Positions 39,169 to 49,500 of a stretch of DNA of 64,000 bases are shown here, piece after piece. Every line of letters begins with the position of its first letter. Position 1 is the stretch's first letter. Position numbers and translations under genes: made by a program. Location of the stretch: assembly GCF_000007925.1 (NCBI RefSeq), contig NC_005042.1, forward strand, positions 1 through 64,000, written 5' to 3'. The DNA is from Prochlorococcus marinus subsp. marinus str. CCMP1375. Lineage in GTDB: Bacteria; Cyanobacteriota; Cyanobacteriia; PCC-6307; Cyanobiaceae. The notes under the pieces are model-generated. The model worked only from the letters and a program-made list of their open reading frames with translations, was not told where the DNA came from and did no database searches.

Positions 39169-40956
39169 ATGAATGTAAAGAACGATAAGAAAAGTAATTT
39201 TACAAATCAAAGTAACACTCTTGTTCTAATTATTGGGGTAATTTTTTCTTTAATTTCAGGAAGATTATTTTGGTTGCAAATTATTAAAGGCTCATTTTAT
39301 AGAACGCTTTCAGATCAGAATCGTATTCGCTTAGTATCTAATCCACCTATTAGAGGAACAATAAGTGATGCAAAAGGTAATTTATTAGTAGATAATAAGC
39401 TTAGATTTGCTTTAATAGCTCAGCCTCATTTAATTGCAAAAGATAAATGGCCTAAGTTGCTCAAAAGACTTTCCAGGATACTAGAAACAGATAGAAACTC
39501 TCTCGACAATTTATACAGAGAAGGCGTTAAATATAATGATTTTAGTATTACTTTGCTTAGTAATATGACTAAGAAACAGGTTTTACGGTTTCAAGAACAG
39601 CAATCAACAATTGATGGAGTAAATGTTAGTATTGATTTAATTCGACATTATCCTAATAAGAATTTCGCATCTCATGTTCTTGGCTATACTCAATTGATTA
39701 CTCGCGATGAATATAAGAAACTTTCTAAACAAGGTTATAAGATTAAAGATGTTATCGGAAGGAGTGGATTAGAAGCAGCTTTTGAAAGTCATCTGCGAGG
39801 TGAATGGGGAGGAGAGATGTTAGAGGTTGATGCTTCTGGTCGCATTCAACGAAGTTTAGGTTTTAAACCTCCTAAACAAGGAAATAATTTAAAATTAACA
39901 TTAGATTTTGAGCTACAGAAAGCTGCAGAAAAAGCTTTGACTGATAAAATTGCAGGAGCAATAGTTGTTTTAGATCCCAATACTGGCGCTATAAAGGCGA
40001 TGGCTAGTAAGCCAAGCTTTGATCCTAATTTTTTTACTAAACCAATTAGAACACAAAAAGAATTTGAAAAGATTTTCTTATCTTCTAGCAAACCATTATT
40101 AAGCCGTGCTCTAAATGCGTATGACCCAGGTAGTACTTGGAAGATTGTTACTGGGATGGCTGGAATGGAAAGCGGAAAGTTTCAGCCAGATGTAATTTTG
40201 GAGACAGCTCCTTGTCTTCAATATGGAGGTCATTGCTTTCCTGAACATAATCGAAAAGGCTGGGGATCAATTGGCTATGAAGATGCATTTAGAGTTTCTA
40301 GTAATACATTTTTTTATCAAGTAGGGGTAGGAGTTGGAATTAAGGAATTACATAAAGCCGCATTGCAACTTGGCTTTAATACTCGTACTGGTATAGAAAT
40401 TGCAGACGAGGAAAGCAAAGGTTTTGTTGGTACTGAAGAATGGGCTGCTAAAGGTAGGGGCTGGGGTAGAGCTGGTACAACACCTTGGATTCCTGAGGAT
40501 ATTGCCAGTGCATCAATAGGACAGGCTGTGGTTCAAGTTACACCACTACAATTAGCTAGAGCATATGCTGTTTTTGCAAATGGTGGATATTTAATTACTC
40601 CACATTTCGTTGATGGTGATATTGATTGGTTATCTTCAAAATATCGAAAAAAAGTAGATATTAAACCAACTACACTGAAAACAATTAGAGAAGGTCTTAA
40701 GAAGGTAGTAGAATCTGGTACTGGTAGAAGTTTGCGGTGGGATTTACCAACTTTGCCACCCTTGGCTGGTAAGACTGGAACAGCAGAAGATAGTAGTGGT
40801 GGGAAAGATCATGCATGGTTTGCCTGTTTTGCTCCTTATGAGTTAAGTGAAATTGTCATTGTTGCTTTTGCTCAAAATACCCCTGGCGGTGGTTCAGTAC
40901 ATGCCCTACCAATGGCTCAAAATATTCTCAAAATTTGGTATCAGAGCAAGCTTTAG
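39169..40956 (+). CDS. mrdA: Penicillin-binding protein 2 (class B transpeptidase)
   Basis: This class B PBP cross-links peptidoglycan. The 595-residue protein has an N-terminal membrane anchor (residues 18-38, LVLIIGVIFSLISGRLFWLQI), a PBP dimerisation domain (RGTISDAKGNLLVDN near 63; VIGRSGLEAAFESHLRGEWG near 197), and the transpeptidase domain with the catalytic STWK near 322, SSN near 380 and KTGTAE near 533. Family features favour PBP2/MrdA (elongation) over FtsI, but the two are close enough that this is not certain. Confidence 0.88.
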   Translation: MNVKNDKKSNFTNQSNTLVLIIGVIFSLISGRLFWLQIIKGSFYRTLSDQNRIRLVSNPPIRGTISDAKGNLLVDNKLRFALIAQPHLIAKDKWPKLLKRLSRILETDRNSLDNLYREGVKYNDFSITLLSNMTKKQVLRFQEQQSTIDGVNVSIDLIRHYPNKNFASHVLGYTQLITRDEYKKLSKQGYKIKDVIGRSGLEAAFESHLRGEWGGEMLEVDASGRIQRSLGFKPPKQGNNLKLTLDFELQKAAEKALTDKIAGAIVVLDPNTGAIKAMASKPSFDPNFFTKPIRTQKEFEKIFLSSSKPLLSRALNAYDPGSTWKIVTGMAGMESGKFQPDVILETAPCLQYGGHCFPEHNRKGWGSIGYEDAFRVSSNTFFYQVGVGVGIKELHKAALQLGFNTRTGIEIADEESKGFVGTEEWAAKGRGWGRAGTTPWIPEDIASASIGQAVVQVTPLQLARAYAVFANGGYLITPHFVDGDIDWLSSKYRKKVDIKPTTLKTIREGLKKVVESGTGRSLRWDLPTLPPLAGKTGTAEDSSGGKDHAWFACFAPYELSEIVIVAFAQNTPGGGSVHALPMAQNILKIWYQSKL

Positions 40957-40975
40957 GTTGTTTGAATATTTGGTC

Positions 40976-41209
40976 TTAAGCAGCTTTTAACTTTTCTTTT
41001 TTTTCATCAAGCTTGGCATCCAGTATTAGTTTTGCTTCAATTAAAGAACAGATTTCTGTTCTAAAAGGAAGTAAGACTAGGGGACTTCTTTCTGGTCTAA
41101 TTAACCAACTTTTATTTTGTTGTTCTATAAGAAGAAAGCCTCTATAGCGAATTGCGCAATTTGATGCTCGAAAATATGTCATTTGCTTGGCTGTGGTTGG
41201 CAAAACCAT
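40976..41209 (-). CDS. Small hypothetical protein (77 aa)
   Basis: A 77-residue soluble protein with pattern YFRASNCAIRYRGFLLIEQQNKSWLIRPERSPLVLLPFRT and a charged helical end (LDAKLDEKKEKLKAA). It looks like a small beta-sheet domain followed by a helix. Composition and codon use fit a real gene, but no family is recognised. It is convergent with the PBP gene, 19 bp from its stop. Confidence 0.65.
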   Translation of the reverse strand: MVLPTTAKQMTYFRASNCAIRYRGFLLIEQQNKSWLIRPERSPLVLLPFRTEICSLIEAKLILDAKLDEKKEKLKAA

Positions 41210-41412
41210 TCCATTAATTCACACCACATATCTAGTGTACCAATGAAAGAAAAACCTATCCTTATTGTTTCAAAATAGAATCAATAGTTGCTTGTAATTT
41301 CGCTAAATGCTTGTCTAGCAGCCATGTTCGATCATCTTATTCATTATGAATTCAATATTTGTAGAAAAGGGCTAATTGCTTTGGCTCACTATATATGGAT
41401 GAGATGATTACT

Positions 41413-41946
41413 TTATGCCGGTTTAATTTTCAAAGGTTTCATTTGCAGTAATCTATCTAATATGTCTGTTATTGACGTATCTTGAGCGGGTGCCTTGTTA
41501 TTGCTAGCTAATTGACGTCCAAGGACCTGAGCTCCTAAATGACTAAATTGTATACGCATGGATATTAATACTTCCATGCAGCCACCACCTGAGACACTAG
41601 CCATTGCAATGGGACGTCCGTTAAATAATTTGCGGAAATCTTTTTCTTGAACAGAAAGCCACGCAATTGCGTTGGTTAGTACTGGTGGTATTGAGCCGTT
41701 ATACTCTGGCGCACAAACGACCCAATGGGAAATAGAAATCATTTCAGAATGAAGGAGTGTGATGGCAGATGGAATCCCTAATTCAGAATGCCTTTTTGGA
41801 CTGAAGAGAGGTAACTCCAGACTTGTAAGATCTATCAATGTGGAATTGACCCCCATTTGTTCTGCTAAAACAACAAAACGTTTTGCAAGTTTTAAGTTTT
41901 CACCATCACTAGCAGTGATGATCAATACTTTGTTCTCTGAATTCAT
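41413..41946 (-). CDS. NADPH-dependent FMN reductase family protein
   Basis: The 177-residue protein has the flavodoxin-like FMN-reductase fold: VLIITASDGENLKLAKRF at the N-terminus in place of the usual GSxR motif, LELPLFSP near 46, and the FMN-contact region APEYNGSIPPVLTNAIAWL near 98, with ASVSGGGCMEV. Family members reduce FMN or quinones with NAD(P)H. It is 46 bp downstream of the flavodiiron genes on the same strand, so a functional link through flavin or electron supply is plausible. Confidence 0.88.
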   Translation of the reverse strand: MNSENKVLIITASDGENLKLAKRFVVLAEQMGVNSTLIDLTSLELPLFSPKRHSELGIPSAITLLHSEMISISHWVVCAPEYNGSIPPVLTNAIAWLSVQEKDFRKLFNGRPIAMASVSGGGCMEVLISMRIQFSHLGAQVLGRQLASNNKAPAQDTSITDILDRLLQMKPLKIKPA

Positions 41947-41992
41947 TAGATTGATTTAAAGCATCCTTAGGTAGGTATATCAGATTTTGCCA

Positions 41993-43837
41993 TTAATAAT
42001 TTGCTCCGGTATGACGATGATGTACAGCTGTAACTCCATTCGGATCTAAAACTTTTCCATGTAGGATTTCTGCATAAATTAGCCAGTGGTCACCACACTC
42101 CATTCGTTGTTTTACACAACCTTCTATCCATGCTATGGCCTCAGGAAGTATGGGTTGCTCTCCAGGGCTGCGTAGTAAATTTAAGCCTGATAATCGATCT
42201 TCTCCTGGCAAGAAAGGTTGAAGAAATTGTTTTAGGGAATTTTGATAATTATTTTCATTTAAAATATTTAAAGTAAAGAGATCTTGCTTATGTAGCAAAG
42301 CTTCTACAGCTCTATCTTTAGCTACGGCAATTGTGATTCCTGGTGGTGAGAAACTCGCTTGGCTAATCCAACTAGCTACCATTGCACTGCTAATGGAATT
42401 TTCTTCTTCATGTTTTTGAGCTGCCAAGATAGATAAGGAGCCGACAACTTTCCCAAGTGCTAATAATGCAGGGTCACTTTTTGTAGCATTAATACCTCCA
42501 CTTAATCGACGTTGTTCTTGACGCTCTTTTTTAATAAGTTTCCTCCCTAACATTGTTCCTGTTTCTTCAAGTGTTTTTATTACTTCAGCATTTGGACTGA
42601 ACTTGATTTTGATTGGATCAAAGGCAAATTCAAAGCCTCCATTACGTAACTTATTTTCTAGCAAATCTAAAGCTTCACCACTCCACCCGTAACTACCGAA
42701 TATACCTACAGGCTTGTTTCTATCTCCTTCTGCAAGCAAAGTGCCTAGTGCAGACACAATCGGTGTCGGTGCATGTCCTCCTAGGGTTGGCGAACCAATG
42801 AGATATGCATCTGCTTTTTGTATCTCATTTAATAATTCATTGGCTGGTGTAAATTCGCAATTTAGACTTGTTACTTGAACTCCAGTTGAACTAATTCCTT
42901 TAGCTAGACTATCTGCAATTGATGCAGTATTTCCATATGCACTGGCAAATAACAGGATGATTTTGATAGAGGCTTTGCTTTGCTGTCCTCCCCATCTTTG
43001 ATAATCATTTAATAAACTGCGCCAGCTTGTGTCAATTGCTGGTCCATGACCAGGTGCAATTGACGTAATATTAAGCAACTCAATTTTTTCAATAATTCGA
43101 TTAATTTGACTCACCATTGGAGTCATAAGACAGTCAAAATAATGACGCCTTTCCTCTTCTGTGCTACTTCTATTGCTCTCGGCCCATTCTGCTGTACAAA
43201 TATGTGTACCAAATAATTTGTCACTCATTAGTAAGCCTGTTTTTTCTTCCAAAGCTATTAGTCCACCAGGCCATCGAGCTGTAGGGGCAGGTATTAATCT
43301 CAATTCATAATCGTTGAAGATAGAAATAGATTCTTCTTGTTTTATTAAACGAATTTCTGGTAAAGAAGGAATAATTAACCCTTTCTCTTCATTCAGCTTT
43401 TCTTTAGAAGGCTTTTTTTGATACCAGAGTTCTTTAAGTAATTTTCCACCTGGATTAGAACAGATAATTTTTATATTTTTAAATTCTGTGGCGAGTGCTC
43501 GTAGAAGGCTAATGCGATTTGGATTGACATGACCAATAATAATATGTAGTTCTTTGGTTTTATTGATAAGCGTTTTTAATGTTGGTAGAAATACTTCTTG
43601 AAAGTTGGCTCCAGGTGGATTCACCAAAACAGCAGGAGAAATTATGTGAGATCCATTATTTTTTGAAAAAAGAAATGCATTGGAAGTTGTTCCTTTACCT
43701 AAGGAATATTCAATTTCAAACCTTAGTTTTTTGGGGCTAAGGCATCTAATAGAAATAAATCCATCTTCTATTGGTAGCTGAACTACATCTTTGCCATTCG
43801 AAGATTGTGTGAATTGATTCTTTGAATTATTGAACAT
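41993..43837 (-). CDS. flv1: Diflavin flavodiiron protein, Flv1-like
   Basis: Flavodiiron proteins Flv1 and Flv3 reduce O2 to water downstream of photosystem I and protect it in fluctuating light. This 614-residue protein has the three cyanobacterial modules: beta-lactamase-like domain (1-275), flavodoxin domain (about 290-430, IILLFASAYGNTASIADSLAKG) and C-terminal flavin reductase (about 455-614). The diiron ligand motif is degenerate (GHVNPNRIS instead of HxExDH), the hallmark of the Flv1/Flv2 type. Its ATG overlaps the flv3-like stop by one base (TAATG). Confidence 0.9.
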   Translation of the reverse strand: MFNNSKNQFTQSSNGKDVVQLPIEDGFISIRCLSPKKLRFEIEYSLGKGTTSNAFLFSKNNGSHIISPAVLVNPPGANFQEVFLPTLKTLINKTKELHIIIGHVNPNRISLLRALATEFKNIKIICSNPGGKLLKELWYQKKPSKEKLNEEKGLIIPSLPEIRLIKQEESISIFNDYELRLIPAPTARWPGGLIALEEKTGLLMSDKLFGTHICTAEWAESNRSSTEEERRHYFDCLMTPMVSQINRIIEKIELLNITSIAPGHGPAIDTSWRSLLNDYQRWGGQQSKASIKIILLFASAYGNTASIADSLAKGISSTGVQVTSLNCEFTPANELLNEIQKADAYLIGSPTLGGHAPTPIVSALGTLLAEGDRNKPVGIFGSYGWSGEALDLLENKLRNGGFEFAFDPIKIKFSPNAEVIKTLEETGTMLGRKLIKKERQEQRRLSGGINATKSDPALLALGKVVGSLSILAAQKHEEENSISSAMVASWISQASFSPPGITIAVAKDRAVEALLHKQDLFTLNILNENNYQNSLKQFLQPFLPGEDRLSGLNLLRSPGEQPILPEAIAWIEGCVKQRMECGDHWLIYAEILHGKVLDPNGVTAVHHRHTGANY

Positions 43838-45609
43838 TAGTAAGAAGTGCCAACTTTGCGATGGTGTACGGCTGTTTTTGTCTCTGTATTTGAAATATTG
43901 CCATGTTCAACTAATGCATAGATGATCCAGTGATCAGTTGTTTCAAGACGTTGTTTTACAAAACAATCTAAATATGCAAGTGCATCTCCTAAGACTGGAC
44001 CTCCTTTGGCTACATCCTCCATAACAGTAATTCCTTCAAAACGATTAGCTCCTGGAGGGAATCTTTTTAGAAATTGTCTGAATAAGTGTTGATAGTTATT
44101 TTCTTCTAGCACATTTAAAACAAAACGATCACCTACTTGCATCAGCGCCTCAATTGCACGATCTTTTGCTACAGCAACTGTAAGACCAGGAGGATTGAAA
44201 CTTGCTTGGCTAACCCAACTTGCAACCATGGCACCTCTACGCTTATTACTATCATCACCTTGGCTAGCTGTTACTACATATAGTCCTCCACTAATACGAC
44301 CCATTGCTTTCATAAGATCTCCATCAAAGCTTTTGATGGTTGCAATATTTTTCTTTCGATTGAGTAATTGTCCCAGATCAGTTCCGGCTTCATCAAATTG
44401 TTGAAAAGTATTAGCATCAGGTGATTGCTTGACCCTTAGAGGCGAAAAAGCTTCTTTTTGTCCCAAACTTCTCAATTGATTCGCAACAACATCAATTGGC
44501 TCATCATTTTTTCCATAGCCTTCATATACGGCGACCCATTGCTTCGGTTTTAATGCAGCAAGCAATGTTCCTATCGAGCTTTGGAGTTCAGCGTCAGGCT
44601 TATTAGGCCAAGTTGGAACAACAACAGCTTTTGCATCTCCAATAAGTGCACTGAGTTCTTGTGCATCAGAAGCTCTGATGTCAACTAGTTGTACTTGTGC
44701 ATCTGCTTTATTTATTCCTAATGCAATTGCTTGACTTAGTCGATCACAAAACCCATATTGACTGATATAGCATACCGCTGCATAATCTTCTCCTTGACTT
44801 CGTTGACCACTCCACTCCTGGTAATTATTTAACCATAGATCTAAATTATGACGCAAAAGAGGTCCATGACCTACGGCAATTGTTTGTATGGTTGGTAAAT
44901 TTTTAATTCGCTTAAGTGCTTGAAGAACACTGCGCGCATTTGGACCCATTAAACAATCGTAGTAGTAGCGAAAATCGGGAAGAATTGCATCTGGATCAAG
45001 ATCAAATAATTCATCTGTACAGTAATGAAGGCCAAAAGCGTCACATGTGTAAAGAATACTTGTTGCATGATCAAAAGAAAAAATTGTATCTGGCCAATGA
45101 AGATTTGGAGCACTAATGAAGTCAAGTTTGTGATGGATACCATTAGATGGATTAATACCTAAATCAAGTTCTCCCCCGGTTTTTATTGCTGTAGATTTAA
45201 AAGGCCGATGAATTTGGTTTTCTAAAAATTGAATGGCAACTTTTGAGCCAACAATTTCAATATCATTATTGAGATCTAGAATGTCGCTTATTAATCCAGA
45301 ATGATCTGGCTCGGTATGACTGACAATTAAAAAATCAATTGTTTTTGGATCAATGCATTTGGTTAGTGCGTCAACCCAAGTGCTTCTGAATTTGACATGG
45401 CTGCTATCAATTAAGGCTGTTTTTTCTCCTTGAATAATAAAACTGTTGTAGGTTGTTCCATTTCGTAAACCAAATTCAATATCAAATCGACTGCGATCCC
45501 AGTCTAGTGATCTAATCGCGGTAGTATTGCTTGCAATTGGCTCGCATTGCAATGAAAGTCTAGGGCTAGTAATTTTTTGTTCGATGACTGCTCTTGAGTT
45601 AGTACTCAT
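43837..45609 (-). CDS. flv3: Diflavin flavodiiron protein, Flv3-like
   Basis: The 590-residue partner keeps canonical diiron ligands: SHTEPDHSGL (HxExDH, near 97), the bridging aspartate in CDAFG near 190, and AVGHGP near 247. A flavodoxin domain (CYISQYGFCDRLSQAIALG, near 280) and a flavin reductase domain (MVASWVSQASFNPPGLTVAVA, near 460) follow. Canonical ligands identify the Flv3/Flv4 type; pairing with a degenerate Flv1-type partner in one operon points to Flv3. The two probably work as a heteromer accepting electrons from ferredoxin or NADPH. Confidence 0.9.
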   Translation of the reverse strand: MSTNSRAVIEQKITSPRLSLQCEPIASNTTAIRSLDWDRSRFDIEFGLRNGTTYNSFIIQGEKTALIDSSHVKFRSTWVDALTKCIDPKTIDFLIVSHTEPDHSGLISDILDLNNDIEIVGSKVAIQFLENQIHRPFKSTAIKTGGELDLGINPSNGIHHKLDFISAPNLHWPDTIFSFDHATSILYTCDAFGLHYCTDELFDLDPDAILPDFRYYYDCLMGPNARSVLQALKRIKNLPTIQTIAVGHGPLLRHNLDLWLNNYQEWSGQRSQGEDYAAVCYISQYGFCDRLSQAIALGINKADAQVQLVDIRASDAQELSALIGDAKAVVVPTWPNKPDAELQSSIGTLLAALKPKQWVAVYEGYGKNDEPIDVVANQLRSLGQKEAFSPLRVKQSPDANTFQQFDEAGTDLGQLLNRKKNIATIKSFDGDLMKAMGRISGGLYVVTASQGDDSNKRRGAMVASWVSQASFNPPGLTVAVAKDRAIEALMQVGDRFVLNVLEENNYQHLFRQFLKRFPPGANRFEGITVMEDVAKGGPVLGDALAYLDCFVKQRLETTDHWIIYALVEHGNISNTETKTAVHHRKVGTSY

Positions 45610-45724
45610 AGATTACATCCATCACTCTCAATATTTTAGGGCGTTTCAGTTCGGATATGAGCCTTGCTCTACAGAAAAAAATTTATAAGAAATTTAGGAT
45701 CCTTGAAGTTAGTCAAAAAATGAT

Positions 45725-46594
45725 CTAGTGATTGATTGACATTGCTTGAATCATTGCTTTTTGTCTTTGTTGTTGATGGTATGAAACTAAATTATTTAAA
45801 AAAGTAATTTGCGAGTCAGGAAAAGCAGGGGCTGTTGCAAGTGGTAATTCTCTGTCCAAATGTTCCCCTGATTTTTCTTCGATTGAGGGAGCTATGACTA
45901 CTAGATCATCATCTAAGTTGTTTCTGTAACTCCACCATTGATTCAATATTTTTTTACTTCCATTCTCTGCATTGCTCTTTTTAGGTAATTTGTGCAATAT
46001 ATTTTTTCTTTTTCCTTCTTCATTTTTCTTAGTTGTTATTACTCTTTCTTTACTTAAATCTGACAACAATCTATTTTTGTTTCTGCCGCGTAGTTGAAAG
46101 AGGATAAAAGGATCTTCTTTAAATTGATCTCCCATCAAAAAATAAATTGCGCTGATATGTTTACATGGGTTGGCTTGATCAGGACAGCTACATTCACTTT
46201 TTACTTCTTGTAGATTAAATGGGAACAGACGTTTGCCACTAGTAGCAAATGCTTGTTCTATATCTTTAGGCATGACTCCAGCTAATAATTGTGCTGACCA
46301 CTTTGCTTTTTTTGCTAACGCTTCTATTACATATTTCCAATCTTCATCGTCAAGAACATCTAACCATAGCTTGACTTTATATGGTTCTATTTCTGTGCCT
46401 TGAACTCTTGCATGAACTCTTTGCCCTTCGAAAATGATAGAAGAAACCTTGCCTTCTCTTGCATAGATCCAAGCCCGTTCTAAACGCTTCTTATAACGAT
46501 AGGAATTAATCAGCTCCATCCATTGTTCTACCCACCATGATTGTTGGCCTAGTCCGTCTCGACCTATTGCTCTTGTTATTTCTGAGTTATTCAT
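45725..46594 (-). CDS. SWIM zinc-finger protein
   Basis: The 289-residue protein has a SWIM zinc finger (CxCxnCxH): CSCPDQANPCKH near residues 134-145, followed by ISAIYFL. The N-terminal 125 residues and the C-terminal third, with a Lys/Arg-rich stretch near 190-225, have no recognised domain. SWIM fingers bind nucleic acid or proteins. It lies 5 bp after the SNF2 helicase gene, and such SWIM/SNF2 pairs occur in diverse bacteria, suggesting a joint DNA or RNA remodelling role. Confidence 0.88.
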   Translation of the reverse strand: MNNSEITRAIGRDGLGQQSWWVEQWMELINSYRYKKRLERAWIYAREGKVSSIIFEGQRVHARVQGTEIEPYKVKLWLDVLDDEDWKYVIEALAKKAKWSAQLLAGVMPKDIEQAFATSGKRLFPFNLQEVKSECSCPDQANPCKHISAIYFLMGDQFKEDPFILFQLRGRNKNRLLSDLSKERVITTKKNEEGKRKNILHKLPKKSNAENGSKKILNQWWSYRNNLDDDLVVIAPSIEEKSGEHLDRELPLATAPAFPDSQITFLNNLVSYHQQQRQKAMIQAMSINH

Positions 46595-46599
46595 ATTTT

Positions 46600-49500
46600 T
46601 TAGAATTCTGGATTGCTATCTAAAGCAACTAATTCACTCAATTTTTCAAGACTTAATTGCCCTAACCAGCTTTCTCCTGATCCGACAATATTTTCTGCTA
46701 GTTCAGTCTTTTCGAGAATCATTTGATTGATTTTTTCTTCGATTGTGCCGGTGGTTATAAACTTATGGACGATAACACTTTTTTTTTGACCAATTCGGTA
46801 TGCACGATCTGTTGCTTGATTTTCTACTGCTGGATTCCACCAACGATCAATATGAAAAACATGATTCGCACGAGTTAGATTAAGACCCACTCCTCCTGCT
46901 TTTAGTGAAAGTAAAAAGATATTTGGCCCTCTAGGATCATCTTGAAAACGATCTATCATTTCTTGTCGCTTCCCTTTAGGAGTGCCTCCGTGTAGGAAAG
47001 GTACTTCTGATTCCCATTTTGTTTGTAAGTACGCTTGCAATAAATGCCCCCATTCAGCAAATTGAGTAAAGAGCAGAGCTCTATCATGAGATTCTTTCAC
47101 TTCTTGTAGTATTTCTTCCAGTCTTTGTAATTTTGAAGATCTTAATAAGAAATTCTTCTCGACTTGAGTTTCTTTTAAAGCAATTGCTGGATGATTACAA
47201 ATTTGTTTAAGACGAGTAAGTAGACCCAATGTTTTACCCTGGCGTTGACCAATGGGTAATGAGGCGAGTTCATCTAAGCTTTTCTCTACCGTTTGTTTAT
47301 ATAGAAGCTCTTGCTCTTGGCTTAGTCCAACCCACTCATTTAATTCAATCTTTTGAGGCAAATCAGAAATAATAGATTGATCGGTTTTCAATCTTCTTAA
47401 AATAAAAGGACTGACCTGTGTTTTGAGATCTTTTAATGAAGAGATGTCGCCATAATGCTCAATCGGTAACTTGTATCGCTGATTAAAAAAATCTTCTTCA
47501 CCTAATACTTTTGGATTAAGGAAATCCATTAGTGCCCATAGTTCACTAATACGATTTTCTACTGGCGTTCCTGTTAAAGCAATTCTAAAGGGATTACTTA
47601 TGAGATTTTTGCTTATTGCTCTAGTTATAATACTTTGCTTTGATTTGGAATTTTTAATAGCTTGAGCTTCATCAATAACTATTCCTTGCCAGTCGATTTC
47701 TTGTAGCAGCTCGCCATCTCGATAAAGTAACCCATAACTTGTGATCATAATGTCAACTTTTTTTAGATAATTTTGTAATTTTGGTATTGAAGAATGTCTC
47801 TTACTACCATAGTGTTCATGTATACATAGTTCTGGAGTAAAAGTGGCAGCCTCTCTTTTCCAATTTGTCAGCACAGATGTAGGCGCAATTAGGAGTACAG
47901 GCTTAGTAAGCTCGTTTTGAACTTTTAGGTGCTGAATAAAACATAATAATTGAATAGTTTTACCAAGCCCCATGTCATCTGCTAAGCATGCTCCTTGCTT
48001 AAAACGATAAAGAAATGCAAGCCACCCAAGACCTCTTTCTTGGTAAGGCCTTAATTGCCCATGGAATCCATTAGGTGCTGGTAAAGGTTCAGGCGCTTTC
48101 TGATGGTGATATTGCTCTAAGACACTTTGTAATCTTGGTCCAGATTCAAAATGATGTACTGGAAGTTTCATAAAAGTGTTGCCTTTATTAGCACTAAGCC
48201 TTAATGCTTTATCGAGGTTTAATTCTGGAGTATTAGCAAAAAATTTTGAAGCATTTTTCAGATCATTAGGACGTAATTCGATCCATGTCCCTTTGTGATT
48301 GAGTAGAGGACTATTTTTTTTTGCAAGCATTTCTAGTTCTTTCATGCTTAAATTTATACCTCCGATCATTAACTCCCAATCCCAGTTCAAACTTTCTCCT
48401 AGCATTACGCCTAGTGAAGACTCTGGTAATTCGGCTTGAATAGCAAGACCAAGTCGACTTGCAAATCCTTTGGACAAACTATTAGGCAGTATTACACCAA
48501 TACCCATGTCACGAAGTTTTGCTGCTGCTGTTCTAATAAGTACAAATGCTTCTGATGCAGACAGTTTCATTGTGTGAGGAGTTGGGCTTTCTAGTCCTTT
48601 TTCAATTGGAGGGAAAATTTCAAGACTTCTTCCTAGGCCTTCTAAAAGAATTTCACTTGGGTTGTCAATTGTTATTCCGCCAACTTTGGTTACTTCTACG
48701 CCTGCTTCCCAAATTTGATCTGCAGCTAGTCTGATACTCGGATCTGATTCTGATTGCAATGAAAAGTTTAAGTCCCATAAATCTAGATCATCAATCGGTG
48801 CAATTAGCTCTAGACATGTTTTCGCAGGTTGAACATTACTAGACAACCCTCTTTTCCAATTCTTACTTGCTTTTTCTAATCTTTTAGCGTTTTCATTCGA
48901 TAGGTTAATTATTCCATCTTTCGTGCCAAGTGCTTCTTGCCACGCTTTTAACAATGGATCCAAGTTTTTAGTTCTTGGTTGAAAATCTTTTCGAAGTTGT
49001 GCATCAATAAGTTCTTCGAGAAGATCCATCACTTCTACGCGATTGTGTCTTGGCCTATATAAAGAGAGTGTATTATTGTTTGAATTTGAGACTTGCTCAG
49101 TATTGACTATTTGTCCTTTAGCTTCTATCCATGGGACTGCACAAATAGCGACCAAGGGAATATTTTTTGCAAACTCTTCTAAGCGATTTCTTTCATTTTC
49201 TTGATTCAGCAGAGGTATCCATGATGCACGATATTCATTTCCTTCTTTCTTGTGTAATTTAACTTGAGGTAGCCATAGTCCACTCGCAATTAGATTAAGA
49301 GACCAACGCTCTAAATGAGCCCACCAAAGTAATTCTTCACTAAGATCAGAATCTTTTTTTGATAAAGGTAATTTTGTAAGCCATTCTGTTGCTTCGACAG
49401 TAGTGAGTGAAATTCCATCTACTTTCCATGGCCAACATTCATATTGTGTTGCTATTTCTTCATGAGCTTGTAAAGGGAGTCCCTTCCATTCAGATTCAAT

